A program made the translations under genes and the position numbers. 64,000 nucleotides of DNA, taken from NCBI RefSeq assembly GCF_030816195.1, contig NZ_JAUSXS010000001.1, positions 496,001 through 560,000 on the forward strand. The letters run 5' to 3'. The notes under the pieces are model-generated. The model was not told the origin of the DNA and searched no databases. It saw only the letters and a list, made by a program, of their open reading frames with translations. Of this stretch, positions 36,301-46,423 are shown in pieces (the stretch's first letter is position 1; each line of letters begins with the position of its first letter). The stretch comes from Pseudomonas sp. W4I3 (GTDB lineage Bacteria > Pseudomonadota > Gammaproteobacteria > Pseudomonadales > Pseudomonadaceae).

Positions 36301-39031
36301 CACAGGCGGCACAAGCCGTTCGAGCAAGGGAACCTTTCGAATGGCGACCTCCCTGCCTTTCGACTGGGAAGCGTATCAACTCGGCCACCGCCCTCGGGAC
36401 GGCGTGTCCAGCCTGGTGATCGCCGAGCAGATCGGCCACGTTTTACCCGCGACGGCACCGGCCCCTTCAGAGTCCATGCGGGCGGCGCAATCATGGTCTT
36501 CAGTACGCAGTCGACAGTTGGCGGCTATCGTTGCCGATGATCTATTTCACACGGATGAATCTCAGCTCAAATCGGCCGCTCAGCGCAACACTTCCCTATA
36601 CGAGGTGGTAAAGGAAACGATTGATGACTTTCTCTTCTACGCCAAAATGTTGGTGCCCTTTTGGGGCGGTGTCGAGGACATCGCCTCGGGAGATCCGCAA
36701 CGCGTGGAGCGCGGAGGGTTGTCGTTGTTCACCGACTTGATCTCCTTCGCGACTCCCATTGGTAAATACATTGGCGGTTCGGGACGCTTACTTGCACAAG
36801 CCGGGAACATCAGTTTTCAGGTGGCGCTGCCGAGGTTCGCAACACTCACCAAACAGTTTTTGCTGGGCGCCTTTAAAGAGTTAAACCCACTGGAAGCAGT
36901 GCCCGTTCTGCTCAAGCTCGGTGGCTTGAGTTTATTGCGGCTCAGCCTGACCACGGTGCGTCAGGTGGACGCAGGCCTGGAGTTGTTCAGAAAGGCCCTG
37001 AACAAATCAACAAACGTACCCACTGGCCGGACGCTACGGTCGGTAGATCCGCAAACCTGGAAACCCCTTGAAACGCATGACAGTCTGTTTACCGTGGCAG
37101 GCATCGAGCATATTCCCATGCGCAGTGTCGGCACCGATCTGTTGCCTGAGTATCGCCTGATCGATCCACTGACCAATTCAGTGTTCGGCCCCCGGTACAT
37201 TCCATTGGGCGAAGGGAGTCTGCAACGCATCCCCGATCTTGACGACTACGTCGCGCCCGTTACGTATGAGCAAACCCTGGAGTTCAGCCGGCGGGCCAAC
37301 GGTGTCTATGATGGAAAGAACCAGCAGAGCTATGTGCGTGCCCGCGGCCAATGGTACGCCGTTGAAACCCGCTACAGCCTCACAGGCGACACTGAGTTCT
37401 ATATCGTTCACCCCCACGACAAAACACGCCCTGCTCGCCGCATGGTCAAGAGGGAGGGGGTGTGGACGCCGGTGGGCGAAGGGGGGCATGCGGGGGGGAG
37501 ACGGCTCAAAGAGCTTCAAAAAGCCAACGCTGAACAGGCTGCTCGTACAGGGCAAGCCCAAGAGACGATGGTTATCGCTACAGCCCTGCTGGATCAGGCC
37601 ACTCAATCCAGCGAATTCAATACGATTCACCTGCTGTTTGATAAATATAAGCTACACAGAGAGGCCGTCGACGAACTAGGCCTGATACACACAAAACACA
37701 CAGACTTGCCCATATTCGAGCCTAAAGATTTCACTACCACGCCGGACTTCGGCAGGGCGCGGTTGATCAATAACATTGAAGTGGCTAACAACCTCAGCCC
37801 GCGTTACGCGGCAGTCGTTGATAACCTGGAAGGCTATTTGGAGGCTCAGCAAAACAGTCTTCAACGGCTGACCGGGCCTGACAGCTCCATGCAGAACCTA
37901 CCCATCGCTGAACGGCTCAAAGCCTTTGTGGACGGTAAACGCAAGGCCATTAACATCATCATTGAACAGACCAAGGTGTTGAAGTCATTACTGGACGATG
38001 AGCTGGAACGAATGCTGGGTCACCTGGAAAGACTTCCGGCACAAAAAGCCGGACCATCACGCGCCCCATCACAACCTGGCACGTCGCAAGCACCGCCCAC
38101 CAAACCCCTGCCGCCGGCCGCCCCAAAACCTGCGCCAAAAAATCGCATCTCAATACTGATCGCCGGCGACCAGCCCCGCAGCACTAAAACCCTACTCGCC
38201 AAGCCCAGAGCCGAGAATAGCGATGTGGCGGACGTCCTTGACAGCCGTGGTCAGCGCATCGACACCTATTACAACCCCGGCGAGGGCAAACTCTGGATCA
38301 AATCCTCTATCCAAATCAAAGAGCCCACTACGACAGCCATTCCCAACCAGGCGAATCTCACCCGGGAGCTGAACGTCGCCACCGAAAAAATGCAGGATTT
38401 GATTAAGGAATATGATGACCTGACCGCGTTTTATACAAAAAAACCGTCTTCCGAACCCGCTGGTGCCGAAGCGCTTATCAGGTCCGGCGCGACGAAACTC
38501 AACCAGGGAGCCGATGACCTTGAGGCAGCCTGTATTGCCGTCACCGATGAGGCAACCCGGCAAGGTCTGATTGCGCAAGTGCGCCACTTCAGGGAGAACG
38601 CTGCACGGATTAATGCAATGGCGAAACGGGTACGGCGGGACCTGATTTCCATGCAAGCCCCCACTGGCAATGCTCTGGAGTTCCTGCACAGCCAACCAGA
38701 CACCCTACGCATCCGCAAAACCCTGGACCGATCAGCGGGCACCCGTCCGATACGAAAGACTGGCACTAACCGTTGGGTAAAAGTCCCGGACTTTCTGGAC
38801 GAGTTCGAGATTAAAATCGGGGACAACGTGTGGGCCTATTGTCACATGCACTTTGAACAAGCCTCCCACACCGTTCCCGCCAAAATCCATCTCAAGACGC
38901 CGGCACAGCGAGCACTGGGCGTAAGTGCTCAAGCCGACGCCGCTCGCGAAGGCCTGCGCTTGGATATCCACCGCGCAGAGATCTATTGGCCACAGGCCAG
39001 GCGGGTGTTCTACCCCGAGTTGGCAGGATGA
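33344..39031 (+). CDS. Giant (1895-residue) toxin-like protein
   Basis: I do not recognise an enzyme domain. The protein resembles the large Pseudomonas proteins often annotated as dermonecrotic-toxin-domain (DUF6543-related) proteins. It has no signal peptide. Visible parts are a long helical N-terminal region (about 1-1100), a hydrophobic stretch (about 1100-1190, DDFLFYAKMLVPFWGGVEDI), and a β-rich module near 1322 (SYVRARGQWYAVE). A helical region, a Pro-rich linker (about 1570-1598) and a final domain with YCHMHFE near 1833 follow. The last two modules match the protein ending at 52115. Starts at 33344, 33383 or 33398 are all possible; 33398 has the better ribosome site. No immunity gene is adjacent. 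Confidence 0.75.
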   Translation: MLKQPRYGAETASMAGINMTPSPQEVAQQTPSDIAQLASQWNDTLSETVRDQPSMAFCADKLILGAFTELFDRHATLHIYLKNPEDSLADPPTEMDRALITLVNDALHTCRIPAYYTLRSDFYFYKNNAFTRLDDASHIAIRALIGKLLGPESYLNQLNQFWNSNHSATQQPRRSVIAQAVALLIQCEASLRFETASLEPASVALVRQLSSDPPPETLNVFHLSLQDTTHTDEMALVGAFAISTWPPGEQRTLNPTVLYLPGQRLAEFTSPTALKTDLVNLLNTAHKRQRLMACIAHRQHSAFERLTPRTRVNLVPVTAVESFFNHQVSLLIAKQRQDIEHHWAISRNTPVDVIKAIDQAVSLAPLLNFDEAIERYAGKLLTLRAQRRKTASAVQQRLIQLKTDRSMDFTGLLAQLKTLQAQAAPQPLAHQFFAPHHQSPLYQACRRAVEVLKKLRADTDFAAWLSTRSSETQGDWSFWDTLGKLVSTLPAIVDSPLTRFTIQGVLLPLSEVPTYWNHDVQVLIAARREVGDGIREDGTVRLDLALKFYGVHIATNSPPPLVIERLQERAAELSLDMDEGRLPFDDVIDAQGDASLQSRLIQRQLPGNRSIFTQLTEYFMTPEREATALKTPTVVLEEWLNTRQCLEFGKQLVKALDWYTTEDETPPVKVLRDLVWRTLWLHLERPRDNARLTVAGKEIATPLHWGRRYSYIRQQIENSLVQNHQLTPGGVQMVMRLQQQASTAEIWVKDIPDDLHYASSITWVNFKAGVILAQAIAPDAAQHMTFQELLGLVATASQKATPEQHVVLSLARMGPTLEWATANGVLTTEKTELLPEQIQLAVEALEQQERDIIQATETISKAPPGRWRFPTDDEFNRGFSDYLSSVKAAYPTLIRALLPNLPVADRRAIENGQVTLYALRQELRDLQVGQETPENTAAVRGRQGFIIQAQVEQSTTYYEVFPRAAIIRARPDIQALKIDGDVVVKNTGGTSRSSKGTFRMATSLPFDWEAYQLGHRPRDGVSSLVIAEQIGHVLPATAPAPSESMRAAQSWSSVRSRQLAAIVADDLFHTDESQLKSAAQRNTSLYEVVKETIDDFLFYAKMLVPFWGGVEDIASGDPQRVERGGLSLFTDLISFATPIGKYIGGSGRLLAQAGNISFQVALPRFATLTKQFLLGAFKELNPLEAVPVLLKLGGLSLLRLSLTTVRQVDAGLELFRKALNKSTNVPTGRTLRSVDPQTWKPLETHDSLFTVAGIEHIPMRSVGTDLLPEYRLIDPLTNSVFGPRYIPLGEGSLQRIPDLDDYVAPVTYEQTLEFSRRANGVYDGKNQQSYVRARGQWYAVETRYSLTGDTEFYIVHPHDKTRPARRMVKREGVWTPVGEGGHAGGRRLKELQKANAEQAARTGQAQETMVIATALLDQATQSSEFNTIHLLFDKYKLHREAVDELGLIHTKHTDLPIFEPKDFTTTPDFGRARLINNIEVANNLSPRYAAVVDNLEGYLEAQQNSLQRLTGPDSSMQNLPIAERLKAFVDGKRKAINIIIEQTKVLKSLLDDELERMLGHLERLPAQKAGPSRAPSQPGTSQAPPTKPLPPAAPKPAPKNRISILIAGDQPRSTKTLLAKPRAENSDVADVLDSRGQRIDTYYNPGEGKLWIKSSIQIKEPTTTAIPNQANLTRELNVATEKMQDLIKEYDDLTAFYTKKPSSEPAGAEALIRSGATKLNQGADDLEAACIAVTDEATRQGLIAQVRHFRENAARINAMAKRVRRDLISMQAPTGNALEFLHSQPDTLRIRKTLDRSAGTRPIRKTGTNRWVKVPDFLDEFEIKIGDNVWAYCHMHFEQASHTVPAKIHLKTPAQRALGVSAQADAAREGLRLDIHRAEIYWPQARRVFYPELAG

Positions 39032-39074
39032 CTCAGCGCGTACGTCTTGCGCATGGATGCGGGTCGGAAATGAG

Positions 39075-39611
39075 TTAAAGGTCCGACTCTTTCACCGCCC
39101 GCACCTTCCCCGCATCCAGCGCATACGCTGCATCCGCCAGGTCGTTGTTCACCTTCTCCACCTTCAACGTGCCAGTAACCCACAGCGGCGTGTAGATATC
39201 GTCCAGCTTCAACCCCTTGGGGTAACGCACCAGCACCAACTGGTTGGGCGGTGGTGGCGGCACATGGATGCAGGCGCCTGGGTAGGGCACCAGGAAAAAC
39301 AGCGTGCTGCGGCCCTTGGCGTCGGTTTCCAACGGCACCGGATAGCCGCCGATACGGATGTTCTTGCCGTTCATGGCCGCCACGGTCTTGGTGGAGTACA
39401 TCACCGCCGGCAAGCCTTTGCTCTGCTTCAGGCCGCCCTTGTCGGTAAAGGTGCCTTGGGCTTCGGGGGAGTCGTGGTCGATCTCGGGCATGGCCTCGAG
39501 GGCTTTCTGATCCGACAGTGGCATCAGCTCAAGCCAGTCGGTTTCCGGCAGTTCGCCAGCGTGGGCCAGGCTTGAGCCCAGCAAGAGGAGAGTCAATAAA
39601 AGACGGCGCAT
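39075..39611 (-). CDS. DUF3299 secreted protein
   Basis: A 178-residue protein with a signal peptide (MRRLLLTLLLLGSSLAHAG). The DUF3299 signature is seen in NGKNIRIGGYPVPLE and VPYPGACIHVPPPPPNQLV. Members are periplasmic and of unknown function. ATG 39611 is preferred to a TTG five codons upstream because it places the signal peptide at the very N-terminus. Confidence 0.85.
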   Translation of the reverse strand: MRRLLLTLLLLGSSLAHAGELPETDWLELMPLSDQKALEAMPEIDHDSPEAQGTFTDKGGLKQSKGLPAVMYSTKTVAAMNGKNIRIGGYPVPLETDAKGRSTLFFLVPYPGACIHVPPPPPNQLVLVRYPKGLKLDDIYTPLWVTGTLKVEKVNNDLADAAYALDAGKVRAVKESDL

Positions 39612-39688
39612 GCAAAGGCTCGGCAAGTTCAGGTGGCGAGCATTCTAGCCCTCTGCGCCTGCGCAGCGCAGAGGACTTTGTCGGCTGA

Positions 39689-39934
39689 TTACTTCCTTTT
39701 GATCAGGCCGTAGATCACCAGCAGCACAATGGCACCGACCAGCGCACCGATGAAGCCTGCGCCTTGACCGGCCTGGTAGATCCCCAGGGCCTGGCCACCG
39801 TAGGTCGCAGCCAGGGAGCCGGCGATACCCAGCAGGATGGTCATGATCCAGCCCATGCTGTCGTCGCCGGGCTTGAGGAACCGCGCCAGCAAGCCGACGA
39901 TCAAGCCGATAAAGATGGTTCCGATGATACCCAT
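39689..39934 (-). CDS. GlsB/YeaQ/YmgE family membrane protein
   Basis: An 81-residue protein with three hydrophobic segments (GIIGTIFIGLIVGLLARFL, MGWIMTILLGIAGSLAATYG and GAIVLLVIYGLI), typical of the transglycosylase-associated/YeaQ family of small stress-linked inner-membrane proteins. ATG 39934 has GAGGGA 6 bases upstream; the longer frame is rejected. Confidence 0.9.
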   Translation of the reverse strand: MGIIGTIFIGLIVGLLARFLKPGDDSMGWIMTILLGIAGSLAATYGGQALGIYQAGQGAGFIGALVGAIVLLVIYGLIKRK

Positions 39935-40039
39935 GGCATTTCCCTCTGATTGGTGTGAGTCATGCCAAAGCCTAGTCAGACTTTGGCATCCTGCAATCAG
40001 AGGGACATGGAGCCTCAATGGTTCCCGCAGCGATCCGGC

Positions 40040-41125
40040 TTATTGCTCGGCGATCAGGGCTTCGACCTTGAGGATCTGCGCCTGGAGGGTCGCGCGATCC
40101 TTGCAACGCAGGTTGGCGTGACCCACCTTGCGCCCGGCCTTGAAGGCCTTGCCGTAGTGATGCACATGGCAATCGTCGATCGCCATTACCCGCTCAACCG
40201 GCGGCACCACGCCGATGAAGTTGAGCATGGCGCTCTCGCCAACCTTGGCCGTGGAGCCCAGCGGCAAGCCCGCCACCGCCCGCAGGTGGTTTTCGAACTG
40301 ACTGCACTCGGCGCCTTCAGTGGTCCAGTGCCCGGAGTTGTGCACACGCGGGGCGATCTCGTTGGCCTTGAGGCCACCATCGACTTCAAAGAACTCGAAC
40401 GCCATCACGCCGACATAATCCAGCTGCTTGAGCACACGGCTGGAATAGTCTTCGGCCAGCGCCTGCAGCGGGTGGTCGGTGCTGGCCACGGAGAGCTTGA
40501 GGATGCCGTTGACGTGGGTGTTGTGCACCAACGGGTAGAAGCGGGTTTCGCCGTCACGGGCACGTACGGCGATCAGCGAGACTTCGCCGGTGAACGGCAC
40601 AAAGCCTTCCAGCAGGCAGGCGACACTGCCCAGCTCAGCGAAAGTACCGACCACATCGGCAGCGCTACGCAGCACCTTCTGGCCTTTGCCGTCATACCCC
40701 AGGGTGCGGGTTTTCAGCACGGCCGGCAGGCCAATGCTGGCGACGGCGGCGTCCAGGTCCGCCTGGGACTGGATATCGGCGAAGGCCGGCGTCGGGATGC
40801 CAAGGTCCTTGAACATGCTCTTTTCGAACCAGCGATCGCGGGCGATGCGCAGGGCTTCGGCACTCGGGTACACCGGGACGAACTGCGACAGGAAGGCCAC
40901 GGTTTCGGCCGGGACACTTTCGAACTCGAAGGTCACCAGGTCGACTTCGTCGGCCAATTGGCGCAGGTGGTCCGGGTCGCTGTAGTCAGCGCGCAGGTGT
41001 TCACCCAAAGCTGCCGCGCAAGCGTCCGGCGCCGGGTCCAGAAAAGCGAAATTCATCCCCAGCGGGGTTCCCGCCAGCGCCAGCATGCGGCCCAACTGGC
41101 CGCCACCGATTACACCGATTTTCAT
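40040..41125 (-). CDS. purK: 5-(carboxyamino)imidazole ribonucleotide synthase PurK
   Basis: A 361-residue ATP-grasp enzyme that carboxylates AIR to N5-CAIR in purine synthesis, using ATP and bicarbonate. The start MKIGVIGGGQLGRMLALAG is diagnostic, and EIAPRVHNSGHWT with ECSQFENHLRAVAGLPLG lies near the end. The gene begins 11 bases after purE, with GAGG upstream of its ATG. Confidence 0.96.
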   Translation of the reverse strand: MKIGVIGGGQLGRMLALAGTPLGMNFAFLDPAPDACAAALGEHLRADYSDPDHLRQLADEVDLVTFEFESVPAETVAFLSQFVPVYPSAEALRIARDRWFEKSMFKDLGIPTPAFADIQSQADLDAAVASIGLPAVLKTRTLGYDGKGQKVLRSAADVVGTFAELGSVACLLEGFVPFTGEVSLIAVRARDGETRFYPLVHNTHVNGILKLSVASTDHPLQALAEDYSSRVLKQLDYVGVMAFEFFEVDGGLKANEIAPRVHNSGHWTTEGAECSQFENHLRAVAGLPLGSTAKVGESAMLNFIGVVPPVERVMAIDDCHVHHYGKAFKAGRKVGHANLRCKDRATLQAQILKVEALIAEQ

Positions 41126-41136
41126 CGTCAACAACC

Positions 41137-41628
41137 TCAGGCGATACGTGGGTCTGGATTGTCCAGCACGCTGTCTGTCTGCTCAGCACGGAATTTTTTC
41201 AGCACCGCATGAAACTGCGGATGCTTGGCGCCCAGGATGCTGGCGGACAGCAATGCGGCGTTGATCGCGCCGGCCTTGCCGATCGCCAGGGTCGCCACCG
41301 GGATGCCGGCAGGCATCTGCACGATGGACAACAGCGAATCCACGCCCGAGAGCATCGAAGACTGCACTGGCACACCCAGTACCGGCAGGTGAGTCTTGGC
41401 CGCGCACATGCCTGGCAAATGCGCCGCACCGCCGGCACCGGCGATTATCACCTCGATGCCACGGGATTCTGCTTCATCGGCATACTGGAACAGCAAGTCC
41501 GGGGTGCGGTGGGCGGAGACCACCTTCACTTCGTACGGAATGCCGAGTTTTTCCAGCATATCGGCGGTGTGGCTAAGGGTGGACCAATCGGACTTGGAGC
41601 CCATGATCACGCCAACCAATGCACTCAT
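41137..41628 (-). CDS. purE: N5-CAIR mutase PurE
   Basis: The 163-residue class I PurE rearranges N5-CAIR to CAIR, the step after Pur[14 protein letters not shown] at the N-terminus, [13 protein letters not shown] and [11 protein letters not shown] are the active-site motifs. It is first in the purE-purK operon and has a leader with a terminator-like hairpin. Confidence 0.97.
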   Translation of the reverse strand: MSALVGVIMGSKSDWSTLSHTADMLEKLGIPYEVKVVSAHRTPDLLFQYADEAESRGIEVIIAGAGGAAHLPGMCAAKTHLPVLGVPVQSSMLSGVDSLLSIVQMPAGIPVATLAIGKAGAINAALLSASILGAKHPQFHAVLKKFRAEQTDSVLDNPDPRIA

Positions 41629-41669
41629 CGTCGTGCCTCTTCTCTCTGGGCGCCCGCAGGCGCGTCAAA

Positions 41670-41752
41670 AAACAACAAGCCACGCGGGAAATCCGGCGTG
41701 GCTTGGTGTACGAATTAAGGCCGGTTGGACCGGCCGAAGGCCGCGCAGTATA
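41670..41752 (-). promoter_or_regulatory. purE leader: -10, competing hairpins and terminator-like stem
   Basis: On the minus strand TATACT (41752-41747) looks like a -10. The leader then has two hairpins that share bases (41732-41742, GGCC-TTC-GGCC; 41719-41735, GGCCGG-loop-CCGGCC). A stem follows, AAGCCACGC / GCGTGGCTT (41704-41677), and then GTTGTTTTTTG. That order suggests transcription attenuation ahead of purE. Confidence 0.5.
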
Positions 41753-41855
41753 CCGTAATAATGCAGATAAACAGCCCCTGGAATGACCATCTGTCTAGCA
41801 GCGCAAAGTGGCGGTTTTATTGACTTCCAAGTCAGCCAAATCACTACAAAACTCT

Positions 41856-41941
41856 GTGGGAGGGGGCTTGCTCCCGATAGCGGTGTATCAGGCACTGATA
41901 GGTCGCTGAGCCACCGCTATCGGGAGCAAGCCCCCTCCCAC
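41856..41941. repeat. REPIN (GTGGGAGGGGGCTTGC family)
   Basis: GTGGGAGGGGGCTTGCTCCC and its complement around a 46-base centre containing AGCGGTGTATCAGG, a centre shared with the copy at 24664-24750. Confidence 0.88.
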
Positions 41942-41959
41942 ATTTGAGCTGTGTTCGGC

Positions 41960-42868
41960 TCAGGTACTCTGCGCCGCTCCGCCTTCCAGCTTGCGCCACA
42001 GCAAGCGCACGTTAGCCTTGCGCACCAGTGCGCAGCGGTACAGCCGAATCTCCAGCGGCACGTGCCACTGCGGTCCGCCACACACCACCAATTCGCCCCG
42101 GGCCAGTTCCGCCCGCACGCTCAGTTGTGGCACCCAGGCAATGCCCAACCCTTCCAGCGCCATGCTCTTGAGGCTGTCGGCCATGGCCGTTTCGTACACG
42201 GTGGTGAAGCGCAAGGCGCGCTGGCGCAGCAAGAGGTTCACCGAACGCCCCAGGAACGCACCCGCACTGTAGGCCAGCAACGGCACGCTGCCCTCGCCTT
42301 CCAGGTCGAACAGCGGCTTGCCGTCGGCATCGGCGGCGCACACCGGGAGCATTTCGGTGTTGCCCAGGTGCAGCGAAGGGAAGATCTCGGCGTCCATCTG
42401 CATCGCCGCGTCCGGGTCGTAGAACGCCAGCATCAGGTCGCAGCCGCCTTCGCGCAGCGCATGAACGGCGTCACCCACGTTGGTGGCGACCAGCCGCGTG
42501 GCGATGTTCAGGCCCTCGTTGCGCAGCTGGGCGATCCAGCGCGGGAAGAAGCCCAGCGCCAGGGAGTGCGCCGCTGCCACTTGCATGACTTCGCCCTGCC
42601 CGCCTTCCAAGTGATGCAGGTGGCGCAGCACTTCGCCCAACTGTTCGACCACGGTACGCGCGGTGACCAGGAACAACTGGCCCGCCGCCGTAAGCTCCAC
42701 CGGTGTGCGCGAGCGATTGACCAAGGTCAGCCCCAGCGCCGCTTCCAGGCTGCGAATACGTCGGCTGAACGCCGGCTGAGTGACAAAGCGCCGCTCCGCC
42801 GCCTGGGAAAAACTGCGCGTCGCCGCCAGGGCGCTGAAGTCTTCCAGCCATTTGCTTTCAAGGTTCAT
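41960..42868 (-). CDS. LysR family transcriptional regulator
   Basis: A 302-residue LTTR with an N-terminal winged helix (FSQAAERRFVTQPAFSRRIR, about residues 19-38) and a substrate-binding domain. ATG 42868 has GGAGG 5 bases upstream; the upstream extension is rejected. It is divergent from aspA across 183 bases, so regulation of the aspartate/asparagine genes is a reasonable guess but unproven. Confidence 0.88.
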   Translation of the reverse strand: MNLESKWLEDFSALAATRSFSQAAERRFVTQPAFSRRIRSLEAALGLTLVNRSRTPVELTAAGQLFLVTARTVVEQLGEVLRHLHHLEGGQGEVMQVAAAHSLALGFFPRWIAQLRNEGLNIATRLVATNVGDAVHALREGGCDLMLAFYDPDAAMQMDAEIFPSLHLGNTEMLPVCAADADGKPLFDLEGEGSVPLLAYSAGAFLGRSVNLLLRQRALRFTTVYETAMADSLKSMALEGLGIAWVPQLSVRAELARGELVVCGGPQWHVPLEIRLYRCALVRKANVRLLWRKLEGGAAQST

Positions 42869-43051
42869 CACTGCCTCCCACGCCGAATGCACCATTTTGG
42901 CACACACGCCCGTCATGGTAACCGGGTCACATCAACATTATGCCGTTTGTGCATAGGCCAGTGTTTAACAGCATTGGCCCAAAAACTTCCACACGCCTAG
43001 CATTCGCAGCGTTCCGGCCAGTTCCGGGTCCATATCGAGATGATTTCCGTC

Positions 43052-44476
<1,425 letters not shown>

Positions 44477-44530
44477 GCGTTTGTTGCACCGCTCACCAGG
44501 TTGAGGGACTAGACACCTCTCACCTTTTGA

Positions 44531-44565
44531 GGGCCTGAAGGCTCGTTCTTCAGGCCCTTTTTTTT
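44531..44565 (+). terminator. Terminator of aspA
   Basis: GGGCCTGAAG-GCTCGTT-CTTCAGGCCC is a perfect ten-base stem followed directly by nine T residues. Confidence 0.93.
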
Positions 44566-44568
44566 ACC

Positions 44569-44679
44569 TGTAGGAGCGAGCTTGCTCGCGAAAAACTACT
44601 GGGCACCGCGTTCATCCAGGAGGAACACATCACCGTTACATTTTCACGGCAAGAGCTAGGCGCCCCCCTCGCTCCTACA
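44569..44679. repeat. Partly decayed REPIN (GTAGGAGCGAGC family)
   Basis: The left end TGTAGGAGCGAGCTTGCTCG is intact. The right end keeps only CTCGCTCCTACA, with its inner half replaced by AAGAGCTAGGCGCCCCC. The centre keeps GCGTTCATCC as in the other copies. Confidence 0.75.
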
Positions 44680-44689
44680 AACCTTTAAT

Positions 44690-44902
44690 CAGCCCGAGCA
44701 GACGGATCACGTTCGCCTAGGTATAGTGCCGCCCCTCTCGCGTCTGCGGCCGTCGGTAACGAGGCCCGGGGACCACGCGAAACCGCATGAATAACAACAC
44801 CCGCAAAAGGATCGGGGTCGAAACGTTGTGCACTGCCTGGTGCCATACGACGCGTCGGACCGTCCTGCGTTTGCCATTAGAAAAATCAGCGAGGAACACT
44901 CC
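44690..44902 (+). promoter_or_regulatory. Promoter and leader region of the symporter gene
   Basis: TATAGT (44722-44727) is a plausible -10, giving a leader of roughly 170 bases. A short frame from ATG 44787 begins with three Asn codons but has a poor ribosome site. No known riboswitch was recognised. Confidence 0.4.
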
Positions 44903-46354
44903 ATGCTCGAAGTCATCAACGACTTCCTCTCAGGGAAAGTACTGATCGTGCTCATTGTCGGGCTCGGTGGTTATTTCACGATTCGCTCGCGTTTCGTTCA
45001 GTTGCGCCACTTTTTCCACATGTTCTCGGTGTTTAAAGACAGCCTCAAGAGCAGCTCCGGTCAACTCAGTTCGTTCCAGGCGCTGATGCTCAGCCTGGCG
45101 GGCCGCGTCGGCGCCGGTAACATCGCAGGCGTCGGCATTGCCGTGACCCTGGGTGGCCCGGGTGCCGTGTTCTGGATGTGGGTCACCGCGCTGGTGGGCA
45201 TGTCTTCGAGCTTCATCGAGTGCTCCCTCGGCCAGTTGTACAAGCGTACCGATGCCGAAGGCACCTACCGTGGCGGCCCGGCGTATTACATCCAGCACGG
45301 CCTGCACAAGCGCTGGCTGGGTATGGTCATGGCGTTCCTGCTGCTGGTGACCTTCGGCTTTGCCTTCAACGGCTTGCAAGCCCACGCGGTAACGCACTCG
45401 CTCAATAACGCCTTCGGCCTCGACACCACCTACACCGGCCTTGCGCTGGCCGTGTTGCTGGGCCTGGTGTTCATCGGCGGGATCAAGCGTATCGCCTCGA
45501 TCGCCGACCTGCTGGTACCGGTCAAGACCCTGGTCTACATCGCGGTGACCCTGTACGTGATCGTGCTGCAGTTCGACCACGTTCCGGCCATGCTCGCCAC
45601 CATCGTCAAGAGCGCCTTTGGCCTCGACCAGGCCTTCGGTGGCCTGGTGGGCAGCGCGATCATCATGGGCGTGAAACGCGGCGTGTTCGCCAACGAAGCC
45701 GGCCTTGGCAGTGCGCCTAACGTGGCAGCCGTGGCATCGGTGGAACACCCGATCGCCCAGGGCGTGGTGCAGGCGTTCAGCGTGTTCCTCGACACCTTCG
45801 TGATCTGCACCTGCACCGCCTTGCTGATCCTGCTCTCCGGTTTCTACACCCCAGGCTTTGAAGGCGACGGCATTGCCCTGACCCAGAACTCCCTGGCGGC
45901 GGTAGTCGGTGACTGGGGCCGCATGTTTATCTCGGTGGCCCTGGCGTTGTTCGTGTTTACCTCGATCATGTACAACTACTACTTGGGCGAGAGCAACCTG
46001 CGCTTCCTGGTCGGCAACAACCGCAAGGTGCTGATGGGCTACCGCGCACTGGTGCTGGTGCTGATTTTCTGGGGTTCCATCGAGAACCTGGGCACCGTGT
46101 TCGCCTTCGCCGACATCACCATGACCATGCTGGCGTTCGTCAACCTGTTCGCCCTGGCGTTCCTGTTCAAGATCGCCATGCGCATCCTGAATGACTACGA
46201 CAACCAGCGCGCCGCCGGCATCAAGACCCCGGTATTCGACTCCAGCCAATTTCCTGACCTGGACCTGGACCGCAAGGCCTGGCCGGCGAATCCGGTGAAG
46301 CCGGACCCTGCCGTGCAGGCCGCTGCTGAACTCAACGTTCAAGCGCAACGCTAA
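44903..46354 (+). CDS. Alanine/glycine:cation symporter (AGCS) family transporter
   Basis: The 483-residue sodium:amino acid symporter has about ten membrane helices. AGCS-typical segments are GRVGAGNIAGVGIAVTLGGP, GPAYYIQHG and RGVFANEAGLGSAPNVAA. I took ATG 44903, with GAGGA 7 bases upstream; the longer frame adds a non-membrane leader. Its place between aspA and an asparaginase suggests uptake of a substrate feeding that route, perhaps aspartate, asparagine or alanine. Confidence 0.92.
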   Translation: MLEVINDFLSGKVLIVLIVGLGGYFTIRSRFVQLRHFFHMFSVFKDSLKSSSGQLSSFQALMLSLAGRVGAGNIAGVGIAVTLGGPGAVFWMWVTALVGMSSSFIECSLGQLYKRTDAEGTYRGGPAYYIQHGLHKRWLGMVMAFLLLVTFGFAFNGLQAHAVTHSLNNAFGLDTTYTGLALAVLLGLVFIGGIKRIASIADLLVPVKTLVYIAVTLYVIVLQFDHVPAMLATIVKSAFGLDQAFGGLVGSAIIMGVKRGVFANEAGLGSAPNVAAVASVEHPIAQGVVQAFSVFLDTFVICTCTALLILLSGFYTPGFEGDGIALTQNSLAAVVGDWGRMFISVALALFVFTSIMYNYYLGESNLRFLVGNNRKVLMGYRALVLVLIFWGSIENLGTVFAFADITMTMLAFVNLFALAFLFKIAMRILNDYDNQRAAGIKTPVFDSSQFPDLDLDRKAWPANPVKPDPAVQAAAELNVQAQR

Positions 46355-46363
46355 GCAGATGAC

Positions 46364-46407
46364 ACGCCGCGAGGCCTTGGGCATGCTCAGGGCCTCGCGG
46401 CGTTTTT
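46364..46407 (+). terminator. Terminator between symporter and asparaginase
   Basis: ACGCCGCGAGGCC pairs with GGCCTCGCGGCGT around a 14-base loop and is followed by TTTTCG. It lies just upstream of the asparaginase ribosome site, so some read-through or an internal promoter is needed for that gene. Confidence 0.88.
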
Positions 46408-46423
46408 CGTTCAGGAGAATCAA

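Noticed and set aside
44484..44530. Short structured sequence after aspA considered as a tRNA
   Set aside because: It is too short and lacks a T-loop, an anticodon arm and a CCA-compatible acceptor stem; the nearby stem is an ordinary terminator.
44787..44948. Short frame starting with Met and three Asn codons before the symporter gene, as a possible leader peptide for Asn-dependent attenuation
   Set aside because: The ribosome site is too far from the ATG, the frame runs on into the symporter gene, and no terminator/antiterminator pair was seen in this leader.
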